Notes: generated from the sequence alone by a model not told the origin. 64,000 bases of DNA from Brevibacillus panacihumi (GCF_003710985.1 NZ_RHHT01000015.1:1-64000), one strand, 5' to 3'. Positions 9,171 to 17,145 are shown, counted from the stretch's first letter. Translations and numbers: made by a program.

Positions 9171-9815
9171 ATGAAGGAGTGGAAAATATCATACGGACTT
9201 TTGGCCTGCATCAGTATTCTATTTATCCTTTACGCTTTGGTGGCCAATTTTATTATCGATCCTGGAGCCAAGGCGTTTTTAAGCCATAAAATCGGCCTGA
9301 AGCGCGAACTAAATCTTCCAGTCTGGATCAACGTTATGCACGTTCATGTTGCGTTTGCCTGCATCGCCATGGCGACGGGGGTGCTGAACTTCTCCAACCG
9401 CGTCTTTGAAAAAAGCCGCAAGCTCCACCGTATAAACGGCTACGTTTATTTAGTATCCGTCCTTCTTGTCGTGCTTACTTCCGGATATATGGCTCCTTAT
9501 GCTACCGGAGGAAAAATAAGCAGTATGGTGTTCAACGCTCTTAATCTAATATGGCTGTTTATCGCCATTACGGCGCTTGTACAAATCAAAAAGAAACGCA
9601 TCATTCGGCACCGGAACTGGATGATCCGAAGTTACGCCTTTTGTTTTACGAACATGACAATTCATCTCATCACCTCCCTTTTTTATCAGGGATTTGGTCT
9701 CATTTACGCTACCAGCTATACAATTGGCGTTTACGGCTCTATTGTGCTGCTGTTGATCATTCCTAACATCATTATCAGAAATATCAATCGATCCAGAAAG
9801 GCAGTGGTAGGATGA
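9171..9815 (+). CDS. DUF2306-family membrane protein
   Basis: This 214-residue protein has about six hydrophobic segments and the family's histidine-rich motifs: MHVHVAFACIAMATG, KLHRINGYVYL and RHRNWMIRSYA. DUF2306 proteins are uncharacterised; the conserved histidines in membrane segments resemble haem- or metal-binding four-helix proteins, which is only a hint. I start at ATG 9171, since GAGGGG (9156-9161) is 9 bases upstream, whereas the ATG at 9162 touches that site. The stop overlaps the next ATG (ATGA), so the two are translationally coupled. Confidence 0.8.
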   Translation: MKEWKISYGLLACISILFILYALVANFIIDPGAKAFLSHKIGLKRELNLPVWINVMHVHVAFACIAMATGVLNFSNRVFEKSRKLHRINGYVYLVSVLLVVLTSGYMAPYATGGKISSMVFNALNLIWLFIAITALVQIKKKRIIRHRNWMIRSYAFCFTNMTIHLITSLFYQGFGLIYATSYTIGVYGSIVLLLIIPNIIIRNINRSRKAVVG

Positions 9816-10582
9816 AAAAAATTATGGGAGTACTCATGTCGTTTGTACTAGTTCTATGTCTAGTTACCTCTGCAGCAAGTGCGAATTCAAAAGAAAATAA
9901 TGATCCATTCAAAGACAAAAGGATGCATGTTCAAATCGTCTTGTTCGATGGTTTCGATCTGCTGGACGCATTAGCACCATACGAAGTATTCGCTGCTGCG
10001 GGAATGTTTTCAAACGGAGCGGTTACTGTGGAATTGGTTTCCGCAGAAGGCAAGCGTTCTGTCCCGAGCGGTCTGAACGGGCCCGCTCTCGAAGCGCAAG
10101 CTGCATTAGACCCCAAGCGTCCTGGAATCATTTTGGTGCCCGGGGCTTCGGGCAAGCCAGCGGGAAATTCGGAAGATGCCATTCCAAATATATTAAAGAA
10201 GGCCATGATGACGGGCTTGTCGGAGAAATTGAAACAAGCTTTTAACAATGAGGAAGTTATTGTAGCTACAGTATGCGGTGGTACACTGCTGCCTGCGATG
10301 GGAGGTTTGTTGAAAGATAGACATGCCGTTACCAATCAAATAGGCATGGAAGCGTTAGGAGCTCTCGGTGCAATTCCGATTGAAGCAAGAGTCGTTGAAG
10401 ATGGTCCTCGCTTCGTAAGCGGGGGAGGCGTGACTTCGGGTCTTGATGTGGCCTTGTATTTGGTTGATCGTGAGTTAGGTCCTCAAATCGCGAATGCTGT
10501 AGAACAGTTATTCGAGTACGAGAAAAGAGGCACGGTGTGGCGAGCGGAAGGCATTGCGCCGATCAATTTTGACGAAAACTAA
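9812..10582 (+). CDS. Secreted DJ-1/PfpI-family protein
   Basis: This 256-residue paralogue of the protein at 8105 (same VLFDGFDLLDAxAPYEVF opening and ATVCGGTLL elbow, Cys155) carries a typical signal peptide: MKK, a hydrophobic core to about residue 20, and cleavage likely after ASA (about 23). It lacks the beta-rich C-terminal domain of the first paralogue. It should act outside the membrane. It is coupled by ATGA overlap to the DUF2306 gene and followed by a strong hairpin. A secreted copy paired with a cytosolic copy around a membrane protein is unusual. The substrate is unknown. Confidence 0.85.
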   Translation: MKKIMGVLMSFVLVLCLVTSAASANSKENNDPFKDKRMHVQIVLFDGFDLLDALAPYEVFAAAGMFSNGAVTVELVSAEGKRSVPSGLNGPALEAQAALDPKRPGIILVPGASGKPAGNSEDAIPNILKKAMMTGLSEKLKQAFNNEEVIVATVCGGTLLPAMGGLLKDRHAVTNQIGMEALGALGAIPIEARVVEDGPRFVSGGGVTSGLDVALYLVDRELGPQIANAVEQLFEYEKRGTVWRAEGIAPINFDEN

Positions 10583-10599
10583 TACCGATCCGATAAGAG

Positions 10600-10647
10600 C
10601 AACAGCGGCAGACTAGGATGCAAAAGACCCTAGCCTGTCCGCTGTTG
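10600..10647. terminator. Strong hairpin after the DJ-1 operon
   Basis: CAACAGCGGCAGACTAGG (10600-10617) pairs with the segment ending CCGCTGTTG at 10647, with one bulge and a loop of about ten bases. Only short T stretches follow, so it is either a weak intrinsic terminator or an mRNA 3' end stabiliser. Confidence 0.6.
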
Positions 10648-10701
10648 TTGGCTCGATCACAGGCCAAAAGAATGCAACTGGCCTTGGTTTGGCTAAATTT
10701 T

Positions 10702-10780
10702 CATGAGATTGACTTGCATCTTATACAAAAAAAGTTATCATAGATACATGAAGTCTTTAATTTGAAATGGAGGAGTGCTA
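10702..10780 (+). promoter_or_regulatory. Promoter/operator region matching that of the Rrf2 gene
   Basis: A run of TTGAC, then AAAAAGTTATCAT, then ATGAAGTCTTTAATT closely resembles the region before the intact Rrf2 gene (14708-14762: TTGACA, AAAAAGTTATTAT, ATAAAGTCCATAATT). Spacing between blocks differs by about 3 bases. It precedes a dead Rrf2 fragment and then trxA, so it is probably an Rrf2 auto-regulatory promoter that may now drive trxA. Confidence 0.55.
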
Positions 10781-10890
10781 TGAAAATTCACAAGCAACTG
10801 ATTATGCGTTTGAGGTGATGTTCTATTTTTTAGTGGCAACAACGCCGGACAAGATTACAAGACCCATCTTATGACAAATTAAAGATATTA
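10781..10890 (+). pseudogene. Relic of an Rrf2-family regulator gene (N-terminus)
   Basis: ATG 10781 follows GGAGGAG and reads MKIHKQ before meeting a stop. Allowing small indels near 10790, the next frame encodes ATDYAFEVMFYFLVATTPDK, which parallels KATNYALHTMLFLAAFPPNK of the intact Rrf2 protein at 14777. About 26 codons survive; the rest has gone. Together with the duplicated promoter this marks a second, decayed Rrf2 gene just upstream of trxA. Confidence 0.6.
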
Positions 10891-10914
10891 TATATCCATA
10901 GTATATTTAATTGA
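10880..10914. promoter_or_regulatory. AT-rich inverted repeat upstream of trxA
   Basis: AATTAAAGATA and TATATTTAATT form an imperfect inverted repeat about 15 bp upstream of the trxA start and overlapping its leader. It may be an operator or an AT-rich promoter element. There is no direct evidence for a binding protein. Confidence 0.4.
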
Positions 10915-10927
10915 AAGGAAGATCACG

Positions 10928-11242
10928 ATGGCTATTCAACATGCGAAAGATTCTACTTTTAAAGAGATGGTGCAAACGGAAGGTATAACAGTAGTGAATT
11001 TTTGGGCTCCTTGGTGTGGTCCATGCAGAATGTTTGCACCTGTATTAGAGGAGTTTGAAAAGGAAGCAAATGATTCCATTAAAGTCGTTAAAGTTAATGT
11101 AGACGAAAATCCGGTAACCTCTTCACAATTTCAGATTATGAGCATACCGACAACCATTATATTCAAAGATGGGCAGCCTCTATATAAAGAAATAGGCATA
11201 TTGTCGAAAGGTGAACTGCAGCAGCTTGTTGCCTCCAAATAA
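10928..11242 (+). CDS. trxA: Thioredoxin
   Basis: This is a 104-residue classical thioredoxin with the redox motif WCGPC (Cys30 and Cys33) and the cis-proline block MSIPTTIIF. It reduces disulfides in cytosolic proteins. ATG 10928 follows GAAAGGAAG. The next gene is a thioredoxin-reductase-like flavoprotein 25 bp downstream, so the pair probably forms a self-contained dithiol relay. The chromosome probably has a separate housekeeping trxA; this copy looks stress- or pathway-specific given its Rrf2-type promoter context. Confidence 0.95.
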   Translation: MAIQHAKDSTFKEMVQTEGITVVNFWAPWCGPCRMFAPVLEEFEKEANDSIKVVKVNVDENPVTSSQFQIMSIPTTIIFKDGQPLYKEIGILSKGELQQLVASK

Positions 11243-11267
11243 ATCAACAAAAAAGGGGGAGATTCTT

Positions 11268-12170
11268 TTGACTTATGATTGTGCTATTATCGGCGGAGGC
11301 CCGGCAGGACTCAATGCGGCTCTGGTACTTGGGCGAGCCAGACGCAGTGTTGCGTTATTTGATAACAGCCAGCCCCGAAATGCGGTTACACATGCCTCTC
11401 ATGGATTTATAACAAGAGACGGTGTGACACCAGCCGAGTTTAGGCGTATTGCATATGAGGAGGTTCTGGGGTATCCCTCCGTTGAACTTTTACCTTGGGA
11501 GGTAACCGAGATTCACCGGACTGATCACAGGTTCGTCGTCGTGGCGTCAACCGGAAAACGGATTGAAGCACGCAAATTAATGATCACCACTGGACTTAGG
11601 GAGATTTTCCCGGATATTCCAGGTTTGCGTGATTGTTATGGAACAAGTTTGTTCAGTTGTCCCTACTGCGATGGTTGGGAGCTTCGAGATCAGCCGCTAA
11701 TTGTTGTTTCCGAGAACTCTGGAGTGTTTCATATGGCCAAGCTGCTCTATACCTGGAGTAAAGATCTTGTGATTTGTACAAATGGGCATGCGGTTCTGGA
11801 CAACGATCAAAAACAACTGTTGAAATCCAGAAACATCGAAGTGGTTGAACAAGCAGTAACGATGTTTATCGGTCATGAGGGGAAATTGCGGCAGGTGGAA
11901 TTTGCGGATGGCACGCGAATCGAGAGAACGGGAGGATTCATTACACCGGAATGGAAACCGAAGGCGTCTTTTCAGGGTTCGCTTGGTTATGAGGTAAATG
12001 AGTTTGGCGGTATCGCCACAAATGAGTGGGGCAAAAGCTCGGTTCCAGGTGTGTATGCCGCCGGGGATGCAGCTTACGTAATGCCTTCCCAGTTGATTTA
12101 TGCCGCAGCAAGCGGAAGTAAAGCGGCGATTGGCATCAACATGGAGCTGACAGAAGAAGATTTCGTTTAG
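11268..12170 (+). CDS. Thioredoxin-reductase-like FAD/NAD(P) oxidoreductase
   Basis: This 300-residue flavoprotein starts at TTG 11268, with AAGGGGGA 8 bases upstream; the open frame extends further but into trxA. The N-terminal dinucleotide fold is IIGGGPAGL (residues 7-15), the redox-active pair is CPYC near residue 137 (CATC in classic TrxB), and the C-terminal FAD motif is GVYAAGDAAYV. It should pass electrons from NAD(P)H to the adjacent thioredoxin. It differs from housekeeping TrxB in the active-site tetrad, so another disulfide substrate is possible. A good terminator follows. Confidence 0.88.
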   Translation: MTYDCAIIGGGPAGLNAALVLGRARRSVALFDNSQPRNAVTHASHGFITRDGVTPAEFRRIAYEEVLGYPSVELLPWEVTEIHRTDHRFVVVASTGKRIEARKLMITTGLREIFPDIPGLRDCYGTSLFSCPYCDGWELRDQPLIVVSENSGVFHMAKLLYTWSKDLVICTNGHAVLDNDQKQLLKSRNIEVVEQAVTMFIGHEGKLRQVEFADGTRIERTGGFITPEWKPKASFQGSLGYEVNEFGGIATNEWGKSSVPGVYAAGDAAYVMPSQLIYAAASGSKAAIGINMELTEEDFV

Positions 12171-12184
12171 CTCTAAGTGGACAT

Positions 12185-12229
12185 GTCCTTCTCTTGGGGA
12201 AAAAGTTCCTTAGAGAGAAGGACTTTTTT
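12185..12229 (+). terminator. Terminator of the trx pair
   Basis: GTCCTTCTCT (12185-12194) pairs with AGAGAAGGAC (12214-12223) and is followed by TTTTTT. It ends the trxA/reductase transcript. Confidence 0.85.
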
Positions 12230-12278
12230 CAAAAGTCATAAGTGTAATGATTACATATAACAGAAAGGGATGAAGAGG

Positions 12279-13190
12279 ATGATGACGAACGATTTTTTTA
12301 ATGATGCCGTTTGGGAAGCAGCTTGGAGGAAGGATCCAGATACAGCGGTTAGCAAAATGAAAAAAGCTGGAATTGATCCAGCACATACTTTTGACCATAG
12401 GGCAAAGTCATTTAACGAGCAGGCGTTTAGCGAAGAAGGCAGGCGAAGAACAAAACGGATTATGAATTGGCTGGAAAGTCAGGGTGTGACATTTAAAGAT
12501 ACCTCCATATTAGACATTGGAGCGGCCTCAGGCGGATTTACAGTGCCATTTGCGGAGAGAGGGGCTAGTGTTACTTCTGTGGAGCCTAGTCTTCCATTAG
12601 TTGAGCTATTGAAAAGTAATATAACGGGATTAAAGAACGGGAATGTAGAGATTGTGGCTGAGCCTTTTGAAGACATTGATATTCAAGCAAAGGGGTGGGA
12701 AAAAGCCTTTGATTTCGTATTTGTCTCCATGTGCCCGGTTATTGCCGACTGGGAGAGTGTGGAGAAAGTGCTGAGCTGCGCACGACAGTATTGCTATATC
12801 AGCCTGTCTGTCGGCTCCAGGGAGCACAGTCTGGTAAAAGAGATTTGGCCTTTGGTCACTGATCAGCCCATGAAAACGGAACATTTGGAAATGGCTTATT
12901 TGCTCCATTTACTGTATCTCAAAGGGTATTCCTATCAGTCGCTCGTAACCCGGGAAATGAAATCTACAGAGGTACCTAGAGACACGGCGCTCCAGGAGGT
13001 GATGGAATGGCTGAGAATCTTCGGTTTGCCTGCGGACGACCAGAACAGGAAAATCATAGCCAATTATTTGGAACGGACCTATCCGACGGATAAGGTTGTC
13101 ATCCAGCAGGGTGGGCGTTTTGGCAAGGTGCTTATTCAGTTGAAGGATCAGAGCATGTACACCGGTGTCCAAGAATTTTCCCATAAGTAA
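12279..13190 (+). CDS. Class I SAM-dependent methyltransferase
   Basis: This 303-residue protein has SAM-binding motif I LDIGAASGGFTVPFAERG near residue 87 and an acidic motif II position (SVEP), in a Rossmann-type methyltransferase fold. A unique N-terminal region (WRKDPDTAVSKMKKAGIDP) and a C-terminal region of about 100 residues flank it and may hold the substrate site. I chose ATG 12279 because AGAAAGGG (12262-12269) is 9 bases away; ATG 12270 touches that site. The substrate cannot be told from sequence. It follows the trx terminator, so it has its own promoter. Confidence 0.8.
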   Translation: MMTNDFFNDAVWEAAWRKDPDTAVSKMKKAGIDPAHTFDHRAKSFNEQAFSEEGRRRTKRIMNWLESQGVTFKDTSILDIGAASGGFTVPFAERGASVTSVEPSLPLVELLKSNITGLKNGNVEIVAEPFEDIDIQAKGWEKAFDFVFVSMCPVIADWESVEKVLSCARQYCYISLSVGSREHSLVKEIWPLVTDQPMKTEHLEMAYLLHLLYLKGYSYQSLVTREMKSTEVPRDTALQEVMEWLRIFGLPADDQNRKIIANYLERTYPTDKVVIQQGGRFGKVLIQLKDQSMYTGVQEFSHK

Positions 13191-13268
13191 TTTCTTTAAC
13201 TATATAATGGACAAAAAATATCTGTAATATCTACAAACTGGAGTGTCTGTAGTAAATTGAGGAACGTT

Positions 13269-14654
13269 ATGAAAAGAAAACCTGTAATCATTGTCGCATC
13301 TCTAATCGTCGCGAATTTTTTGGCACAACTCATGCAAACCATGCTGAACACGGCTTTGCCACAAATGATGCTTGACCTTGGAATCCAGGTCAATCGGGCG
13401 CAATGGCTGATCACCGTCTATCTTCTGGTTTCTGGAATTGTCATCCCTGTGACGGGATTCCTGATCGGAAAATACTCGACGCGAACCCTGTTTTTCGCAT
13501 CCGCTGGGGCCTTTACGACAGGGACGCTAATTGCCGGCTTCTCCGTCGACTTCACATTGATCCTAAGCGGACGAATTATTCAGGGGATTGGCGCCGGATT
13601 GCTGGTACCGGTGTTCCTGAATACGATTATCCTAGTGTTCCCAAAGGAAAAACTCGGGGCAGCGATGGGACTGGCCAGTCTCATTGTGGGACTCGCCCCT
13701 GCACTGGGGCCGACGATTTCCGGCTTCGTGATTCAACATCATTCTTGGAGAATCTTATTCTATGGGGTGGCGCCCATAGCGATCGCGAACCTGTTTGTCG
13801 CCTATTATTGCTTGGAAAACGTTTGGGATACGCATAAAGCGAAATTGGACTGGAGATCGATTCTTTATTCAAGTTTGGGCTTCGGCAGTCTGTTGTATGG
13901 ATTTAGTATCCTTAGCGATCAGGGAAAAGGGATTCAGCTTGCGCTGACCTTCCTTATCGTGGGATTCGCACTGTCGTTTCTGTTTGTGAAGCGCCAATTC
14001 AAACTGGCCGTCCCTTTGCTTGATTTCAACGTATTTCGTTACCCGAGATTTACTTATGCATCGATTATAGGCGTAGTCCTGTTCATTGTGATGGCCGGGG
14101 TGGAACTGCTGCTCCCGATATATGCACAAAATGTCAGGGGACTACTGCCTAGAGAATCGGGGCTAATGCTGCTCCCAGGTGCATTGCTGATGGGGGTGTC
14201 CGGAGTGGTATCGGGTAAAATCTACGACCGTTATGGCGGTCGCTATTTGATTCGGATCGGCTTCTTCGGGATAGCCGCCGTAACGGCTCTATTAACGATA
14301 GCGCTATCGATTCACGCTCCGTATGGTCTGTTGGTAGGGTTATATGCGTTGCTTATGACCGGGGTCGGTTTTATGATGACCCCAATTACTGCTTTTGCCA
14401 TGGCGAGCTTGCCGAATTCGATGATGAATTACGCTTCGCCGATGACCACGGCCATACGTACATTGGGCATGTCAATGGGCGGGGCACTGCTCATCACCCT
14501 GGTGACAATTACCGCAGATTATAGCTCATTCTCTTTTCCGATCAATATGCATCAAGGAATTCAAGCCGCGTTTTGGTCACTAGCCCTCGTTGCAGCGAGT
14601 GGTTTTCTTCTTACTTTCTTTGTTCCATATGGTAAAGGTTCAGTGGAATCGTAG
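13269..14654 (+). CDS. MFS multidrug efflux transporter, DHA2 type
   Basis: This is a 461-residue transporter with about 14 hydrophobic segments, the pattern of the DHA2 (EmrB/QacA) drug:H+ antiporter group. Visible motifs are a loop 2-3-like GKYSTRTLF segment, the motif C-like stretch LIVGLAPALGPTISGF and QWLITVYLLVSGIVIPVTG. ATG 13269 is preferred over the upstream TTG because TGAGG sits about 7 bases before it. A TATAAT (13203-13208) lies in the short gap after the methyltransferase gene. Substrates are unknown. Confidence 0.88.
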   Translation: MKRKPVIIVASLIVANFLAQLMQTMLNTALPQMMLDLGIQVNRAQWLITVYLLVSGIVIPVTGFLIGKYSTRTLFFASAGAFTTGTLIAGFSVDFTLILSGRIIQGIGAGLLVPVFLNTIILVFPKEKLGAAMGLASLIVGLAPALGPTISGFVIQHHSWRILFYGVAPIAIANLFVAYYCLENVWDTHKAKLDWRSILYSSLGFGSLLYGFSILSDQGKGIQLALTFLIVGFALSFLFVKRQFKLAVPLLDFNVFRYPRFTYASIIGVVLFIVMAGVELLLPIYAQNVRGLLPRESGLMLLPGALLMGVSGVVSGKIYDRYGGRYLIRIGFFGIAAVTALLTIALSIHAPYGLLVGLYALLMTGVGFMMTPITAFAMASLPNSMMNYASPMTTAIRTLGMSMGGALLITLVTITADYSSFSFPINMHQGIQAAFWSLALVAASGFLLTFFVPYGKGSVES

Positions 14655-14707
14655 GTCTTGGAGTGTTGCCAGTTACAACGAATAAAGGAGTAATAAGGGA
14701 GGCGATA

Positions 14708-14762
14708 TTTGACATAAGCCAATATAAAAAGTTATTATGGGCACATAAAGTCCATAATTGAG
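14708..14762 (+). promoter_or_regulatory. Promoter and likely auto-operator of the Rrf2 gene
   Basis: TTGACA and TATTAT are separated by 18 bp and followed by ATAAAGTCCATAATT. The whole arrangement is shared with 10702-10780. Rrf2 regulators usually bind AT-rich dyads at their own promoters, so the shared downstream block is the best candidate operator. Confidence 0.55.
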
Positions 14763-14776
14763 GTGAACATCACGTT

Positions 14777-15178
14777 ATGAAATTTTCTAAAGCGACAAAC
14801 TATGCTCTTCATACTATGCTCTTTCTTGCCGCATTCCCGCCGAACAAACTTATTGGCGTACAGCAATTGGCGGAGAGACAAGAGGTTTCTCCAACGTATT
14901 TATCCAAAATCCTTACCAAGCTGGTCAAGGCAGGAATGATTGAATCGACTTCAGGAGCCAATGGTGGATATCGCTTAAAACGGAATTGGGAAGAAATCTC
15001 GTTTCTCGACGTGATTCATGCCATTGAAGGCTCCGCCTCCTTATTCGACTGTGAAATGAATCATGGATCAGAGTGTTTAGTTCAGAAGGTGATGGTATCG
15101 GCTGAAGAGAAAATGGAGGACTTTTTAAAAAACCAAAAATTATCTGAGATTGCTAAGAAAATGACGGTAGTTCTTTGA
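14777..15178 (+). CDS. Rrf2-family transcriptional regulator
   Basis: This 133-residue regulator has the Rrf2 winged-helix fold: KATNYALHTMLFLA, LAERQEVSPTYLSKILTKLVKAG (recognition helix) and SGANGGYRLKR (wing). Two cysteines occur near residues 93 and 101 (FDCEMNHGSEC); iron-sulfur Rrf2 proteins such as IscR or NsrR have three, so a thiol switch is more likely than a cluster. ATG 14777 follows GAGGTGAACATCACGTT. Linkage to trxA and a flavin reductase suggests it senses thiol or electrophile stress; this is inference. Confidence 0.88.
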   Translation: MKFSKATNYALHTMLFLAAFPPNKLIGVQQLAERQEVSPTYLSKILTKLVKAGMIESTSGANGGYRLKRNWEEISFLDVIHAIEGSASLFDCEMNHGSECLVQKVMVSAEEKMEDFLKNQKLSEIAKKMTVVL

Positions 15179-15362
15179 AGAAAAAGTTCAACAATTACAC
15201 ATCCACAACATCACCACCCACGGAAACACGGGTTCAGTAAATGGAACTTTAGCATTCCATGATCAGCAAAGGTTTGCTTTTTGTGATGTATATAACTTCA
15301 GAGGTTTTGGGAGAAATGCAAAAATTAAGACGATCACATCGTATGTCATTCAAATTTCTTAA
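15171..15362 (+). pseudogene. Relic of an NTF2-like protein (C-terminus)
   Basis: Overlapping the Rrf2 stop in another frame, the DNA encodes HIHNITTHGNTGSVNGTLAF, then FAFCDVYNFRGFGRNAKIK and TSYVIQIS. This resembles the C-terminal half of small NTF2/SnoaL-like proteins. There is no start codon or ribosome binding site, so it is probably a leftover joined to the Rrf2 gene by deletion. Confidence 0.5.
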
Positions 15363-15719
15363 ACCGCAATAATGCTATTGTTTTTTTGTTGTATAAGTGT
15401 TTTGAGAGACTCATGGAAAGGTCTAACGACATATTGGACGTTTCCATTTGTTTTATAAAAGTTCGTAAAATTGCATTTTTTATTCTAAAAATAGTCCACC
15501 ACCGCATTTTAGAGGTATTTTGGCGGCATGTGCTAGAGATGTACGTTTAAAATAGGAGTTGTTAACATGAAACCCGAACTAACTTTTGTAAAACATTTCA
15601 GGTCGGGTATTTCTTATCGATTGTTAATCTCAAAAGAAGTATTCTACTAATTTACAAAAAAAGAGCCATGTTCGCGCGATGAATCGCAAATAGGTTTTAG
15701 ATGATAACATTTGGCTCTT
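15363..15719. other. Intergenic stretch with a possible micro-ORF and terminator
   Basis: AT-rich sequence. One short frame, 15567-15650 (27 residues, begins MKPELTFVKHFRSG), has AGGAG 8 bases upstream of ATG but also overlaps a hairpin (ACCCGAAC with GGTCGGGT, about 15570-15605). I cannot assign it. The right end is the terminator of the TetR gene. I see nothing else. Confidence 0.4.
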
Positions 15720-15721
15720 TT
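15658..15721 (-). terminator. Terminator of the TetR gene
   Basis: On the minus strand AAAAGAGCCA and TGGCTCTTTT pair across about 40 bases, and the distal arm ends in a T run. It overlaps the TetR stop region. Confidence 0.6.
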
Positions 15722-16313
15722 ATTGGTTGCAAAGTTCTTTTAAGTGGTGAGTAATAATTTGTTCCGTTTTTTCAATGGTGAATATATCCGGTCTTAATAG
15801 AGCATGTATGGATAAACCTTCAATGACTGCAGAAAGCCTTAATTTTTCTAATTCAATATCTATGTCTTTTTTTACATAGCCTGCCTTTATCAAGATTTCA
15901 AGCAGTGCCTCCATTAAAATGTATTCTCCTTCGATGAGTTCAGCTTTTTTCGTGTTCAAAGCTGCACTTGTAAGTGAACGAATGACGAAAACCAGCCATA
16001 CGCCAGCTTCAGCTTGTTTATCCCGATCTACAGGAACCAATTCTAACAACGTTTCCTGTACCGCAATGAAAGGGTCTTGTGACCATGATTTATTCTTCGA
16101 CCGTTCTTTCCCGCGAGCAAGAAAATAATCCATGATAAATAATAGTAACTCATCTTGGTTTGAGAAATAATGTCTCAGTGCTCCGTCAGACATTCCAGCC
16201 TCAGATGCGATTCTGCGGATAGATGCTTTTTCAATACCTTCGGTTTCAATAATTTTCCAAGCTGTTTCAGCGATGAGCTTTCTTTTGTGATCATGATCAA
16301 CAATTTTCGGCAC
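15720..16313 (-). CDS. TetR-family repressor
   Basis: This 197-residue regulator has an N-terminal helix-turn-helix: ASIRRIASEAGMSDGALRHYF with LLLFIMDYFL following, typical of TetR/AcrR. The C-terminal two-thirds is an all-helical ligand domain. It is transcribed divergently from a GAP-family membrane protein gene, and the shared gap carries a large palindrome pair. It probably represses itself and the neighbour until a ligand binds. The ligand is unknown. Confidence 0.9.
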   Translation of the reverse strand: MPKIVDHDHKRKLIAETAWKIIETEGIEKASIRRIASEAGMSDGALRHYFSNQDELLLFIMDYFLARGKERSKNKSWSQDPFIAVQETLLELVPVDRDKQAEAGVWLVFVIRSLTSAALNTKKAELIEGEYILMEALLEILIKAGYVKKDIDIELEKLRLSAVIEGLSIHALLRPDIFTIEKTEQIITHHLKELCNQ

Positions 16314-16331
16314 TTCAAATCACCTCTTGTT

Positions 16332-16380
16332 TTATTTAACACACTGTGTTATTATTATTTTATCACAGTGTGTTAAATAA
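16332..16380. promoter_or_regulatory. Paired TetR operators
   Basis: TTATTTAACACACTGTG (16332-16348) and its exact complement CACAGTGTGTTAAATAA (16364-16380) face each other across 15 bp. Each arm lies in a near-palindromic 13-mer, AACACACTGTGTT or its complement. It fills the gap between tetR and the GAP gene, as expected for a repressor controlling both. Confidence 0.8.
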
Positions 16381-16402
16381 ATAAAGGAGGGGAGAAGTTT
16401 AG

Positions 16403-17114
16403 GTGATTGAAATCATTGAATCATTAATTCCTGCCAACATAGATTTCACAACAGCACTCCTCATTATTGTGCTCTGCGCTGTCATTGATATTTTAAGCCC
16501 CGGGGTATTGGCGATTACAGCTTATATCCTTCTCATACAAAAAGAAAAAACAGCATCGCGATTGATCGTTTTTTTTATTTTCGACACAATTTTGCTATTT
16601 TATAATGGGTATCTTGGTTTATCTTTGAGTTGGGCCGATTCTTGGTTTTATAGAAAGCATGGCGAACAATCAAATTTCAAGTTGGTTTTATACGATTCTT
16701 GGAGCCATCTTTGTACTCATTAGTTTATATAAGCCTAAGAAAAAAATGGAATCCCGATTTTTGGAATGGTTACCTACGCAAGTGTCTATAAGAGCGATGA
16801 TCATACTCGGTATTATTGTCTTTGCGATTGAGTTTACCACAGCTTTACCGTATTTTTACTCGATATTACTAATGGATGGTTTAGCGTTTCATACGGGTTT
16901 GTCCATTGGCATTTTACTTGGCTATAACGCGATTATGGTACTTCCTTCAATCTTACTATTGATCGTGTTTATACTATGTAAAAACTGGATAATGAATCAG
17001 CTTGAACAACTGCGATCAAAATTAGTAAAAGCTCCGTTGTCTTCTGTATTAGTCGGAGTGGCAGTTATTGGGGCGATTTTATTCAATATTGGCATCAGGG
17101 GAGTTCTATCTTGA
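16403..17114 (+). pseudogene. GAP-family membrane protein, frameshifted
   Basis: Two overlapping frames together encode one membrane protein of about 235 residues related to the GAP family (the Sap, sulfolipid-addressing-protein-like, group). The first frame starts at GTG 16403 (AGGAGGGG upstream) and matches through WADS; the second matches from GFIESMANNQISSWFYT to the stop at 17114. The break is near 16643, consistent with a one-base insertion or two-base deletion. About six membrane segments are visible in total. Family members are thought to move small lipids or act in export. Either a pseudogene or a sequencing error. Confidence 0.75.
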
Positions 17115-17145
17115 TATTCGTTATGTAAAAAGGAGATGTAGCGTT

